From the NCBI RefSeq assembly GCF_900156345.1, contig NZ_FTPP01000002.1, positions 434,001 through 498,000 of the forward strand: a DNA stretch of 64,000 nt. The letters run 5' to 3'. This document shows positions 17,097 through 26,028 of the stretch, in pieces (position 1 is the stretch's first letter; every line of letters starts with the position of its first letter). Position numbers and translations under genes: made by a program. The notes under the pieces are model-generated. The model was not told the DNA's origin, did no database searches, and was given only the letters and a program-made list of their open reading frames with translations. The stretch comes from Pontibacter indicus. Lineage in GTDB: Bacteria; Bacteroidota; Bacteroidia; Cytophagales; Hymenobacteraceae.

Positions 17097-18365
17097 ATGA
17101 AAAAATTAAACATATACACCGCAATAGCCCCTGTGATTGCACTTTTCGCGGTTGGTTGCAGCAGCCCGGTTGCTATGCAGTCGACGGAATATGATGATAT
17201 GTATTACAGCTCATCTGACCGAACCGAATACGTGCAGCCCCAGGCGCAGGCATCCCAGCAGCAGCAATACGCCTCCGCTGAGGATAATCAGCAGGTCGCC
17301 GCTGATGACGTAACGCAAAACTACGCTGCCGACGAGTACTACGACGGGCGTACCTATCGTCCGCAGGCAACTTGGAATACTCCCAATTATGCCTATGTGG
17401 ATCCTTACTGGACAAGCAGCTACGTGCACCGCGCCAGTCCTTACTATGATCCCTTCTTCTACGATCCGTTTTACAGTTCATATTATGATCCTTTCTTCTA
17501 TGACCCTTTTGTGCGCAGAAGCGGTCTGAGGGTGAGCATTGGTTTGGGTATGGGCTGGGGCTCTGGCTGGAACCGCTGGGGACACCACTATGGCATGTAT
17601 GATCCGTTCTGGGGTAACCGATACTGGCCATACAATAACTACTATGCCGGTTACTACCACGGGTATAATCGTGGCTACTATGGTGGAAACCGCTTCATCT
17701 ACGATCGTCCGCTAGTAGTTCAGCCGCGACAAGTGCAGTACGGACCGCGCGGTGAGCGCAGTGTGGTGCCGGCAACGGGTAACCCGGAACGCGTAAGCGG
17801 ACGTCCGAACCGATCTGAGGCCATCAGCAACGAGCAGCGCGCCACACAAGGTGCAGACTACGCCCGTCCGAGCAGAACAGAGCGTGCCAATGGCAATACG
17901 AACTCAAGAAGCCAGGAAATTAACGCAGGAGATAATACGGGTCGTGCTTTGCCAGCCAGACCGGCAACTACCAACCGTGGTTACGATCCGCAGAGCGGGC
18001 AGGTGAGGCCGTCGCGCCAGCAGCCGGAAGGTCAGCAGCCTGTGCAGCGCATCAACCAGTCAAGAGAAGAATACGTGTCGCCGTCTGTGCAGCCACGTCA
18101 GCGTCAGCAGCGCATACAGCAACAGCCAACACAGCGCCAGGAGAGAATACAGCAGCCTGTGCAGCGTCAGCAGATTCAGCGCTCACAGCCAAGCTACCAG
18201 CGTAGCCAGCCGGTACAGCGTTCGCAACCAAGTTATCAGCGCAGTGAGCCCGTGCAGCGTTCGCAGCCAAGCTATTCTCCACCATCCAGAAATTCTGGTG
18301 TATCAAGCCCTCCAGTGCGTTCTAACTCAAGCGGCGGTGGCCGCGGAAGTAGAGGAGGGAACTAA
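17097..18365 (+). CDS. Tyr-, Gln- and Arg-rich low-complexity lipoprotein
   Basis: The start at 17097 gives MKKLNIYTAIAPVIALFAVGC, lipobox FAVGC, Cys21. Three compositional zones follow. An acidic, Gln/Tyr-rich stretch covers about 25-85. A Tyr/Gly/Trp/Pro-rich core covers about 90-215 (repeated YYDPFFYDPF units; GWGSGWNRWG). The polar Gln/Arg/Ser/Pro tail shows degenerate repeats of the type QRSQPSYQ. No catalytic motif is visible. Such sequences are often surface-exposed, adhesive or disordered; no function is claimed. It is followed after 17 bp by the FadL-like gene. The GGTATA word is absent here. Confidence 0.8.
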   Translation: MKKLNIYTAIAPVIALFAVGCSSPVAMQSTEYDDMYYSSSDRTEYVQPQAQASQQQQYASAEDNQQVAADDVTQNYAADEYYDGRTYRPQATWNTPNYAYVDPYWTSSYVHRASPYYDPFFYDPFYSSYYDPFFYDPFVRRSGLRVSIGLGMGWGSGWNRWGHHYGMYDPFWGNRYWPYNNYYAGYYHGYNRGYYGGNRFIYDRPLVVQPRQVQYGPRGERSVVPATGNPERVSGRPNRSEAISNEQRATQGADYARPSRTERANGNTNSRSQEINAGDNTGRALPARPATTNRGYDPQSGQVRPSRQQPEGQQPVQRINQSREEYVSPSVQPRQRQQRIQQQPTQRQERIQQPVQRQQIQRSQPSYQRSQPVQRSQPSYQRSEPVQRSQPSYSPPSRNSGVSSPPVRSNSSGGGRGSRGGN

Positions 18366-18382
18366 CCACTAACCACTAATCC

Positions 18383-19885
18383 ATGAAAGTAAATAAGATT
18401 GTTTCCGCCAGCCTGGCGCTTATGCTGGGCTGGGGCGGAACCGCCTTTGCCCAAGACGAGGTAGACGCACTGCGCTACACCCGTTACGGACTGACAGGGT
18501 CTGCACGCATCCAAGGTATAGGAGGAGCGCAGACCGCGCTCGGAGCAGATGTATCCACAATAGCTTCCAACCCAGCAGGTCTGGGCATGTTCAGACGTTC
18601 TGAATTCAGCATCACCCCGGGTCTTGGCTTCTCCACTTCTACCGGGCGTGTTGGGGGAATCTCAACGAATGACGAGCGGAACAATGTGGGCGTACCTCAC
18701 ATCGGCATCGTGTTTGCCGACCGCCAGTCCAACGAGGACAGCGACTGGCGCAGCGCCACTTTTGGTTTGAGCTTTACTAGGCTCAATAATTTCAATAACC
18801 GCACTTCTTACCGCAACACAGCTGGCGGGCAAGATCCAACTATAGTAGAATACTTCACCGAGCTGGCAAACCTACGTGGACGCACCGAAACCGATCTGGA
18901 CAATGAGTTCGATAACGGATTCACGACCATGGAGGGACTGGCTTATGGAACCTTCCTTTTCGATTTCGACGAAGACGGCTTTGCTATACCTACTTATCGT
19001 GAAGGTGAAATCAACCAGGCGGAGGAAATTATTAGAAGGGGTTCTCAAAACCAGATTGACATAGCCGGAGGTACCAGCTACCGTGACAAAATATACCTGG
19101 GCGCTTCACTTGGCGTGATTTCCTCGGACTTCAGGCAGGAGCGGATTTTTAGAGAAACTGAAGCCAGCACCAATTCTGATTTTACCAGCTTGGAGTTGCG
19201 TGACGAGTTTAGAACACGGGGAACGGGCGTTAACCTGAAACTGGGTGTCATCGTTCGTCCATCCGATGTCATTCGCTTGGGGGCAACGATCCAGACGCCG
19301 ACGCTTTATAATTTCAATGAAACCTACCAGCGCTCGATGTATTCCCAGTTTTTGCCAGGCGAAACTTACAATGCGGCAGAGCTGCCGGGCGAGTTTAGCT
19401 ATAAGCTAACTACTCCTTTCCGTGCATCGGGTGGTGCGGCTTTCTTCCTGCAGAAGTACGGTTTTATTTCGGCAGACATAGAGTATGTGAACTACGCCAA
19501 CATGCGTTACTCCGAAGATGACGACTTCAGCGGAAACAGCAGCTACTTCAACAGCATAAACGACCGCATTTCCAGTACCTACCAGTCAGCGCTTAACTTC
19601 AGGATAGGGGCTGAGGGACGCTACGAAGTCTTCCGTTTCAGAGCAGGCTATGCCATTACCGGCGACCCTTATCGCAATGCTGACTTCGACGGAAAAATAA
19701 ACACCTTTACGCTGGGCACAGGTATACGGCTGAACAAATACTATGCTGACGTGGCCTTTACCAGCTCCACAGCAAACAGCCTGTACAGCCCGTACAATTT
19801 TAACGATCCGTCAGTGTTTGTGCCGGTGGTAGACATCGAAGACAAGCTCAACACTGTCATGCTGACGTTCGGGTATAATTTTTAA
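18383..19885 (+). CDS. FadL/OmpP1-like outer-membrane transporter
   Basis: Signal peptide MKVNKIVSASLALMLGWGGTAFA, then 478 residues of beta-barrel character. The start of the mature part, GSARIQGIGGAQTALGADVSTIASNPAGLGMF, is the FadL/OmpP1 hallmark (NPAG). The end (TVMLTFGYNF) is a C-terminal beta-signal with terminal Phe. FadL proteins carry hydrophobic compounds across the outer membrane. Bacteroidota members are often mislabelled hemin receptors, and the real substrate is unknown. Second gene of an operon with the low-complexity lipoprotein. Confidence 0.85.
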   Translation: MKVNKIVSASLALMLGWGGTAFAQDEVDALRYTRYGLTGSARIQGIGGAQTALGADVSTIASNPAGLGMFRRSEFSITPGLGFSTSTGRVGGISTNDERNNVGVPHIGIVFADRQSNEDSDWRSATFGLSFTRLNNFNNRTSYRNTAGGQDPTIVEYFTELANLRGRTETDLDNEFDNGFTTMEGLAYGTFLFDFDEDGFAIPTYREGEINQAEEIIRRGSQNQIDIAGGTSYRDKIYLGASLGVISSDFRQERIFRETEASTNSDFTSLELRDEFRTRGTGVNLKLGVIVRPSDVIRLGATIQTPTLYNFNETYQRSMYSQFLPGETYNAAELPGEFSYKLTTPFRASGGAAFFLQKYGFISADIEYVNYANMRYSEDDDFSGNSSYFNSINDRISSTYQSALNFRIGAEGRYEVFRFRAGYAITGDPYRNADFDGKINTFTLGTGIRLNKYYADVAFTSSTANSLYSPYNFNDPSVFVPVVDIEDKLNTVMLTFGYNF

Positions 19886-19913
19886 GCAAGATTTTTTTCC
19901 TGTTTTCAGAAAG

Positions 19914-19939
19914 GCGGCAGATTCCGAAAGGGATGCCGC
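19914..19939 (+). terminator. Terminator of the FadL-like gene
   Basis: Short G/C stem GCGGCA / TGCCGC (19914-19919, 19934-19939) followed by seven T. 28 bp past the stop. Confidence 0.7.
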
Positions 19940-20047
19940 TTTTTTGTTGGGCTATACCTGTGGGAGGCATGGTTTTAGCGACAGGGTATGGCAAAACCAC
20001 ATAATTCTGATAAATTAGCAAACTGAATGCTAACAACCCTTATACAC

Positions 20048-22282
20048 ATGCATACTAATCTTAAAACAAATTTTCTGGCTGTAGTGCTTTTATGCTTTGC
20101 TTTTGTGGCACAGGCGCAGCAGAAAAAAGAAGTGACGCTGGAGGACATCTACCGCAAGGGCACTTTCTCGGCCAAATCGGTGTACGGCGTGAACTGGATG
20201 AACGACGGTCGCTACTACAGCGGGCAGGTGGCCGACGAGAAGAACGGCGTGAACGACATTGTGCGCTACGACGTGACGACGGGCCAGGCGGTAAACACCC
20301 TTATCGAGGGCGAAGACCTGAAGCCGGAGGGCAGCGACAAGCCGATCAAGTTCGATGGCTATACCTTTAGCTCAGACGAGAAGAAGGTGCTTTTCTCGAC
20401 CGAACGCGAGCAGATCTACCGCCGCTCTTCAAAGGCTGATTTCTATGTGTATGATATCGCTTCCAAAAAGCTAACCAAGCTGAGCAACGGCGGCAAGCAG
20501 CTATACGCTACCTTCTCGCCAGATGCCAAGCGCGTGGCTTTTGCCCGCGAAGGCAACATGTTTTTCGTGGACCTGAGCAACATGCAGGAGAAGCAGATCA
20601 CTAATACTGGTAAGTTCAACTCCATCATCAACGGCTATGCGGACTGGGTATACGAGGAGGAATTTTCGTTTGCGCAGGGCTTCCACTGGTCACCAGATGG
20701 CTCTAAAATCGCCTTCTATACCTTCGACGAGACCAAGGTACCGGAGTTCAACATGCAGATGTGGGGCGAGCTATACCCGCAGGACTACAAGTTCAAGTAC
20801 CCGAAGGCAGGCGAGGCCAACTCCATTGTGACCGTTTCGGTGTACAATGTTGGCAACGGTCAGACCGTGAAGATGGACACCGGCAACGAGACCGACATTT
20901 ACATCCCGCGCGTCAAGTGGACGAACGACAGCAACCTGCTCTCGATCCAGAAGATGAACCGCTTGCAGAACACACTCGAAATCCTGCACGCTAACGCCAC
21001 AACCGGCAAAGCCAACGTGGTGCTGAAGGAAACAGACAAAGCCTACATCGACATCACCGACGACCTGACTTACCTGAAAGACGGCAAGCACTTCATTCAC
21101 TCTTCGGAGAAGGACGGCTTCAACCACCTGTACCTGCACAACATGAACGGCAAACTGGTGCGCCAGATCACGAAAGGCAATTGGGAGATGAGTAGCTATA
21201 TCGGTTACGACGAGAAAAACGATCGCCTGTTCTACATGTCTACAGAGGTGTCGCCGCTGGAGCGCCACCTGTACAGCATCAACAGCAAAGGTAAGAAGAA
21301 GACCCGCCTGACGGAGAAAGCCGGTACGCATCGCGTGAACATGAGCAACGACTTCAAGTACTTCCTCGACTACCAGTCTGCTGCCAACGAAGTGCCAACT
21401 GTAGCGCTGCACACAGCCAACAACGGCAAACTGATTAAAGTGCTGGAGGACAACCAGGCGCTGCGCAACCGCCTGAACGAGTACAACATTGCCAAGCAGG
21501 AGTTCTTCACCATGAAGACCTCTGACGGCACGCAGCTGAACGGCTGGATGATCAAGCCAACCAACTTCGACCCGAACAAGAAATACCCGGTGCTGATGTT
21601 TGTATACGGCGGTCCAGGCTCGCAGACGGTGAACAACAGCTGGGGTGGCGCCAACTACTTGTGGTACCAGGTGCTGGCCAACAAAGGAGCCATTGTGGTG
21701 AGCGTGGATAACCGCGGTACCGGTGCCCGTGGCGCTGAGTTCAAAAAAGTGACTTATGCCAACCTGGGCAAGTACGAGATCGAAGACCAGATTGAAGCGG
21801 CCAAGTGGCTGGGCAACCAGTCGTACGTGGACAAAAACCGCATCGGCATCTGGGGACACAGCTACGGCGGCTACATGACGCTCCTCGGCCTGACCAAAGG
21901 CAACGGTGTGTTCGCAGCAGGTATATCGGTAGCTCCGGTGACCAACTGGCGCTATTACGACACGATCTATACTGAGCGCTACCTGAAGACTCCACAGGAA
22001 AATGCCTCTGGCTACGACGACAACTCCCCGCTGTTCTTTGCCGACAAACTGCAGGGCAAGCTGTTGCTCATCCACGGTACCGGCGATGACAACGTGCATT
22101 TCCAGAACGCGGTAGAGATGCAAGACGCCCTGATCAGCGCCAACAAGCAGTTCGAGAGCTTCTATTACCCGAACCGTAACCACGGCGTGGGCGGCGGCAT
22201 CACCAGCCTGCACCGCTTCACCATGATGACCGATTTCCTGGAGCGCAACCTGATCAACCCGACTACTGAGAAGAACCAGTAA
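20048..22282 (+). CDS. Dipeptidyl peptidase IV-type S9 serine peptidase
   Basis: A periplasmic exopeptidase that removes X-Pro/X-Ala dipeptides. The start at 20048 (frame open from 20027) gives a signal peptide ending VAQAQ. Residues about 30-500 form the DPP-IV beta-propeller, including the WVYEEEF loop whose glutamates bind the substrate N-terminus. The last 240 residues are the alpha/beta hydrolase: Ser605 in GHSYGGYM, Asp680 in HGTGDDNVH and His712 in NRNHG. The spacing closely follows human DPP4. The glutamate loop and HGTGDDNVH favour DPP-IV over acylaminoacyl peptidase or oligopeptidase B. Monocistronic, with a strong terminator. Confidence 0.93.
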   Translation: MHTNLKTNFLAVVLLCFAFVAQAQQKKEVTLEDIYRKGTFSAKSVYGVNWMNDGRYYSGQVADEKNGVNDIVRYDVTTGQAVNTLIEGEDLKPEGSDKPIKFDGYTFSSDEKKVLFSTEREQIYRRSSKADFYVYDIASKKLTKLSNGGKQLYATFSPDAKRVAFAREGNMFFVDLSNMQEKQITNTGKFNSIINGYADWVYEEEFSFAQGFHWSPDGSKIAFYTFDETKVPEFNMQMWGELYPQDYKFKYPKAGEANSIVTVSVYNVGNGQTVKMDTGNETDIYIPRVKWTNDSNLLSIQKMNRLQNTLEILHANATTGKANVVLKETDKAYIDITDDLTYLKDGKHFIHSSEKDGFNHLYLHNMNGKLVRQITKGNWEMSSYIGYDEKNDRLFYMSTEVSPLERHLYSINSKGKKKTRLTEKAGTHRVNMSNDFKYFLDYQSAANEVPTVALHTANNGKLIKVLEDNQALRNRLNEYNIAKQEFFTMKTSDGTQLNGWMIKPTNFDPNKKYPVLMFVYGGPGSQTVNNSWGGANYLWYQVLANKGAIVVSVDNRGTGARGAEFKKVTYANLGKYEIEDQIEAAKWLGNQSYVDKNRIGIWGHSYGGYMTLLGLTKGNGVFAAGISVAPVTNWRYYDTIYTERYLKTPQENASGYDDNSPLFFADKLQGKLLLIHGTGDDNVHFQNAVEMQDALISANKQFESFYYPNRNHGVGGGITSLHRFTMMTDFLERNLINPTTEKNQ

Positions 22283-22355
22283 TTGGTTTTCGACAAAAGA
22301 CTGATAGGTATAGCGGGTTGCTATACCTAGGTAAAGTCCGAAACCTATACCTGAA

Positions 22356-22389
22356 CAGAAAGGCCCGCCAGCAATGGCGGGCCTTTCTG
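22356..22389 (+). terminator. Terminator of the DPP-IV gene
   Basis: Perfect 15-base arms (22356-22370, 22375-22389) around GCAA, followed by TTTTT. Confidence 0.93.
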
Positions 22390-22494
22390 TTTTTAGCGAG
22401 TGAAAATATAAGTGAAGCACTGGTTAAAATGAGTGACTAGCAGCGGACACTCAGCATATATCCACTAAATTTAGGATAGCTATACCTGTTCACT

Positions 22495-23298
22495 ATGAAA
22501 AAATCATTTCCCCTGTCCCTACTGCTGATGCTGCTATGTGCTTTCCAGAGCCCGGGGCAAGACCGTGATAAAGCACTCGCCAGTCTGGTCGAAGCTGAGA
22601 CACGTTTTGCAACAGCCTCTGTGGAGAAAGGTATACGAGCGGCCTTTATAGAGAACCTGGCAGATGACGCGGTTGTGTTCCTGCCTGAACCGGTAAACGG
22701 CAAAAAAGGCTATGGCAGTAGACCGGAGAGCAGCGCTAAGCTCTCTTGGTACCCCGCCTATGCTGATATTTCCAGCTCACTGGACTGGGGCTATACGACT
22801 GGGCCCTACGAGTTCAGGGCAAAGCCTGATGATGCAAACCCGGCAGGCGCTGGCTTTTACTTGTCGGTATGGAAGAAGCAGCCGGACGGGCAGTGGAAAG
22901 TGGCCATCGACCAGGGAAGCTCGTATCCGGTTGAGCTGATAAAACCGGAGGCCTACCAGCCCGCTGCAAAGACAGAAACGGGCGCGGGAACAGAGCAGGA
23001 TTTGTTAGCAAGGGATTCGCAACAGGTACAGCCTTATCACGAGGAGACCTTGGTCTACCGTGCGGGACATTATCCGGTCAGGTATAAAGACCTTATCATA
23101 GAACCAGCCGCCAATATCTATTACACCACAATTGGTTCTGACATCTCATCCGCAGCGGATATGGCCTATACCTACGGCAGCTATACCCGGGGAAAAAATC
23201 ATGATGCAGAGACAGGTTATTATCTGAAGGTATGGAAAGTGCTCGACGGGCAGTGGCGACTGGTGGCGCATAACCTGGTGCCAAACAGAAAGTCATAA
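22495..23298 (+). CDS. Secreted protein with two SnoaL/DUF4440-like domains
   Basis: Signal peptide MKKSFPLSLLLMLLCAFQSPGQ, then two halves that resemble NTF2-like (DUF4440) folds. Half one: VEAETRFATASVEKGIRAAFIENLADDAVVF and SLDWGYTTGPYEF, ending WKKQPDGQWKVAIDQG. Half two: ADMAYTYGSYTRG and YYLKVWKVLDGQWRLVAHNLVP. The shared W-K-x-x-DGQW-(K/R)-(V/L)-(V/A) ending indicates an internal duplication. NTF2-like pockets bind diverse small ligands; no catalytic residues are evident. A candidate weak -7 box (TAAATTTA, near 22465) lies upstream. Confidence 0.75.
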   Translation: MKKSFPLSLLLMLLCAFQSPGQDRDKALASLVEAETRFATASVEKGIRAAFIENLADDAVVFLPEPVNGKKGYGSRPESSAKLSWYPAYADISSSLDWGYTTGPYEFRAKPDDANPAGAGFYLSVWKKQPDGQWKVAIDQGSSYPVELIKPEAYQPAAKTETGAGTEQDLLARDSQQVQPYHEETLVYRAGHYPVRYKDLIIEPAANIYYTTIGSDISSAADMAYTYGSYTRGKNHDAETGYYLKVWKVLDGQWRLVAHNLVPNRKS

Positions 23299-23315
23299 AA
23301 GGGCATAGGCCAGCA

Positions 23316-24185
23316 CTAAGGAGTCTGATCACCTGCTGAAAGCCGTTTGAGGTGCTGGAGGAGCTTCTGCCTTTCCTCCTCCGTAATGGGAAGTGCCGCA
23401 AGCTGATCTTGGAGAAGGTGATGCTGCTCCATAGAAAGCGGTATACGGGTCTGAATCTGCTCCAGCATGATCTGGATGAATGTGGCGATGCTGTCTGCCT
23501 GACCCGTGAAGCGGTTGAGTATGGTAAGCAGATCCCTGACAATGGCATTGCAATGCTGGTCTGGGTAGCGAATAGCATGGTCAATCTCGCTCCAGCCTTC
23601 CTCGAAGAGGGTGCGCAGCTGTATCTCGATATAATAGCGCTGTTTGTAAGGCTGGGTGCTGATGACGTAATGCAAGGCGCGGTAGCCGTTGCTGTGGGGC
23701 CTGATGTCGAAACCTGCCTCCTGATACTGTTGCACAACAGCCTTGTCCTCCTCAGGGTGTACATAGGCAATCGGAGGCCGTTTCAGTTCCCACACGTCTT
23801 GTATGAACTGCCCCGTTGTTCGCCAAGCCTCTTTGTACAGGTGTATGGCCCGCACGCCTACCAGGTCGTTGATCCAATCCATGTAGTTTAGCCCGTCAAT
23901 GGAGCGCTCGGGGTATTCGTCCTTCTTCCGAATGACCTTGCGGAGCAGGTGGAGCGGGTCTTTTACCCTATACCGTAGCACATGCACTTCCCTTGCCTGC
24001 TGCAACGTGGCAATAACCTGTGCACCGATGGTATTCAGCTCCTGTTGCCGCTGCACAAAGTCGTTATAAATAGTAGCCAGCGTCTCCGGGGCTATACCTT
24101 GCGCACGCAGCCTCTCTTCCTCTACACCGAGCGCTGTCAGTATAAAGGGCACTGTGGCTTTGTCAGGTAGGTTGTGGTTGGTCAT
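23316..24185 (-). CDS. RelA/SpoT-domain nucleotide pyrophosphokinase-like protein
   Basis: A 289-residue protein built around a stand-alone (p)ppGpp synthetase domain. The synthetase motifs are recognisable: RVKDPLHLLRKVIRK (ATP-binding basic helix), DLVGVRAIHLY, GYRALHYVI (stacking Tyr) and EIQLRTLFEEGWSEIDH (catalytic Glu). It lacks the HD hydrolase and the TGS/ACT regulatory region of long Rel proteins, so it is a small alarmone synthetase or a related RelA/SpoT-like toxin. The helical C-terminal tail (about 215-289) has no assignment. A perfect 11-bp hairpin ends on its start codon. It lies 57 bp downstream of the aldehyde dehydrogenase on the same strand. Confidence 0.82.
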   Translation of the reverse strand: MTNHNLPDKATVPFILTALGVEEERLRAQGIAPETLATIYNDFVQRQQELNTIGAQVIATLQQAREVHVLRYRVKDPLHLLRKVIRKKDEYPERSIDGLNYMDWINDLVGVRAIHLYKEAWRTTGQFIQDVWELKRPPIAYVHPEEDKAVVQQYQEAGFDIRPHSNGYRALHYVISTQPYKQRYYIEIQLRTLFEEGWSEIDHAIRYPDQHCNAIVRDLLTILNRFTGQADSIATFIQIMLEQIQTRIPLSMEQHHLLQDQLAALPITEEERQKLLQHLKRLSAGDQTP

Positions 24186-24223
24186 CCGAAGCGTATTGTC
24201 TTATTTGATAAAACGCTTCGGAT
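24184..24223 (-). promoter_or_regulatory. Hairpin that includes the start codon of the RelA/SpoT-like gene
   Basis: Arms 24184-24194 and 24213-24223 are perfect 11-base complements (ATCCGAAGCGT type), with an inner TTAT/ATAA pairing in the loop. On the mRNA the 3' arm ends in the A and U of the AUG. No T-run follows, so a translation-control structure is at least as likely as an aldehyde dehydrogenase terminator. Confidence 0.6.
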
Positions 24224-24242
24224 GGGGGAAAGGGTTAAGTGC

Positions 24243-25688
24243 CTACAGCTTCACACAAACATTCTGCGGCTCCGTGAAGAAGCGCAGCGCCTCAAAGCCG
24301 CCCTCACGCCCCACACCGGAGTTCTTCATGCCGCCAAACGGCGTGCGCAGGTCGCGGAGGAGCCAGGTGTTGACCCAGATGATTCCGGAATGGACCTGGT
24401 GCGCGACGCGGTGTGCACGCGGCAGGTTCTGCGTCCAGATGGTGGCGGAGAGGCCGTAGTCGGTACAGTTGGCGTACTGGATCACCTCCTCTTCAGTATC
24501 AAAAGGGGTGAGCGTAACGACCGGGCCGAAGATCTCCTCGGTGTTGGTGCGGCAATTGTAGGGCAGCCCCTCGATGATGGTCGGGGCGATGAACCAGCCG
24601 TTCCGGCAGCGTCCCTCGACCTGCACCTGGTGCCCACCCGTGAGGATAGTGCCGCCCTCCTGCTTGGCCAGCTCAATGTAGGAGAGCACCTTCTGCATGT
24701 GCTGCTCCGACACGACCGCGCCCATTTTCGAGTTTTCCTCCATCGGGTCGTCCACCTGTATGGCCTTTACTTTCTCCACAAAAGCGTCGCGGAACTTCTC
24801 GTACAGAGGCCGCTCAATAAAGATGCGGGAACCGCAGAGGCAGATCTGTCCCTGATTGGCGAAAGAAGAGTGAATGGAGGTATGCAAGGCATTGTTGAAG
24901 TCGCAGTCGGAAAAGATGATGTTGGGGTTCTTGCCGCCCAGTTCCAGCGACAGTTTCTTGAACATCGGGGCCGCTACAGACGCAATAGTGCGACCCGTGG
25001 CCGTGCCGCCCGTGAATGAAATGACGGGTACTTTGGGGTGCGCCGTCATGGCAGCGCCTACTTTGTGCCCGTAACCATGTACAATGTTGAGTACGCCTGC
25101 CGGCAAACCCGCTTCTATGCAAATTTCTGACAGCATGTAAGCCGTCATGGGCGTTACTTCCGATGGCTTGGCCACCACGCAGTTGCCTGCGGCCAGGGCA
25201 GGGGCTATCTTCCAGGTGAACAGGTATAGCGGCAGGTTCCAGGGCGAAATGCAGCCCACCACCCCATGCGGATGACGCACGGTGTAGTTGAAGGCGTTGG
25301 TGCCCTCCATGTAATGCGCCTCCGAAGCGAAATGCTGGATAGCCGTGCCATAGAAGCGCATGTTGCTACTCGCCCTGGGTATGTCCACCGACTTCGCCAG
25401 CTTCAGTGGCTTGCCATTGTCAATAGACTCGGCTTCGGCCAATTTATCCATGTTCTGGTCAATCAGGTCGGCAATGCGCATTAGAATCTGACCCCGCTTC
25501 TCGGCAGGCGTGTTCGACCAGGCAGGAAAAGCCTTTAGCGCCGCCTGTACCGCCTGTCCCACGTCCTGTTCGTCAGAGTCAGGTATAAGCGAGTATACTT
25601 CGCCGATAGCAGGGTTGTAGTTGTCGATGTACTGCCCTGCCACAGGCATCACCAACTGGCCGTCGATGTAGTTATGGATGTGCTGCAA
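24243..25688 (-). CDS. Aldehyde dehydrogenase, probably 2-aminomuconate semialdehyde dehydrogenase
   Basis: An NAD-dependent aldehyde dehydrogenase of 481 residues. Landmarks: SPWNLPLYLFTWKIAPALAAGN, FTGGTATGR, the general-base ELGGKNP and the catalytic cysteine in NQGQICLCGSR. EIFGPVV and the late DLRTPFGGMKNSGVGREGG follow. The last motif and the WLLRDLRTPFGG stretch are typical of the hydroxy-/aminomuconic semialdehyde branch (ALDH8-like). Neighbours at 26-42 kb encode the kynurenine steps that produce this substrate, which supports the assignment. It is transcribed opposite to the other kynurenine genes, so it has its own promoter. A different semialdehyde substrate cannot be excluded. 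Confidence 0.85.
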   Translation of the reverse strand: MQHIHNYIDGQLVMPVAGQYIDNYNPAIGEVYSLIPDSDEQDVGQAVQAALKAFPAWSNTPAEKRGQILMRIADLIDQNMDKLAEAESIDNGKPLKLAKSVDIPRASSNMRFYGTAIQHFASEAHYMEGTNAFNYTVRHPHGVVGCISPWNLPLYLFTWKIAPALAAGNCVVAKPSEVTPMTAYMLSEICIEAGLPAGVLNIVHGYGHKVGAAMTAHPKVPVISFTGGTATGRTIASVAAPMFKKLSLELGGKNPNIIFSDCDFNNALHTSIHSSFANQGQICLCGSRIFIERPLYEKFRDAFVEKVKAIQVDDPMEENSKMGAVVSEQHMQKVLSYIELAKQEGGTILTGGHQVQVEGRCRNGWFIAPTIIEGLPYNCRTNTEEIFGPVVTLTPFDTEEEVIQYANCTDYGLSATIWTQNLPRAHRVAHQVHSGIIWVNTWLLRDLRTPFGGMKNSGVGREGGFEALRFFTEPQNVCVKL

Positions 25689-25696
25689 AGCTTGAG

Positions 25697-25729
25697 AATT
25701 AATAATAAATAATGAGTAATGAATAATTT
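25697..25729. repeat. AT-rich AATAATGAGTAATGAATAAT repeat
   Basis: A run of AAT/TGA words related to the arms of the element at 52193-52314. It fills the gap between the aldehyde dehydrogenase start and the small membrane gene. Confidence 0.45.
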
Positions 25730-26017
25730 TTAGCGCCTAAATTTCTCTAAAGTAAACCTAAGTTGCTTCAGGATAACTTTTCTGAAAGGCTCCGCTAAAA
25801 TGTAAACAACCGCAAGTGACACGAAGTACTTAACTGACATCGGATACTCCACGAGTATGTCAAAATAATTGCAGACATACATTAGAGCGGCCACCAGATT
25901 CAGGCATATCAGATTGAATAGATAATCTTCCAATCTAAGTTTATAAAAGCTGGATAAGCTCAATAGGACTGCCATAAAACTGAAATTCAAGAAAACTATT
26001 ACAAAGAGCGCTGCCAT
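25730..26017 (-). CDS. Small hydrophobic membrane protein, unknown
   Basis: 95 residues with three likely membrane helices (LFVIVFLNFSFMAVLLSL, FNLICLNLVAALMYVCNYF, YFVSLAVVYILAEPF) and a basic C-terminal tail (RKVILKQLRFTLEKFRR). The positive-inside rule suggests a cytoplasmic C-terminus. I recognise no family. The DNA is clearly more A/T-rich than the flanking genes and the frame has protein-like codons. It sits between two genes of the same strand, 11 bp below the SDR stop. It may be a recently acquired or fast-evolving gene. Confidence 0.55.
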   Translation of the reverse strand: MAALFVIVFLNFSFMAVLLSLSSFYKLRLEDYLFNLICLNLVAALMYVCNYFDILVEYPMSVKYFVSLAVVYILAEPFRKVILKQLRFTLEKFRR

Positions 26018-26028
26018 ATAAATAATTC

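Noticed and set aside
18383..19885. Hemin receptor annotation for the FadL-like porin
   Set aside because: The NPAG-type N-terminus is FadL/OmpP1. There is no TonB box or plug, so a heme receptor name is not supported.
20771..22420. 549-codon open frame on the minus strand, opposite the DPP-IV gene
   Set aside because: It lies wholly antisense to a gene with an intact catalytic triad, has no family motif and is Val/His/Gln-rich. This is the usual shadow of a G/C-biased codon pattern.
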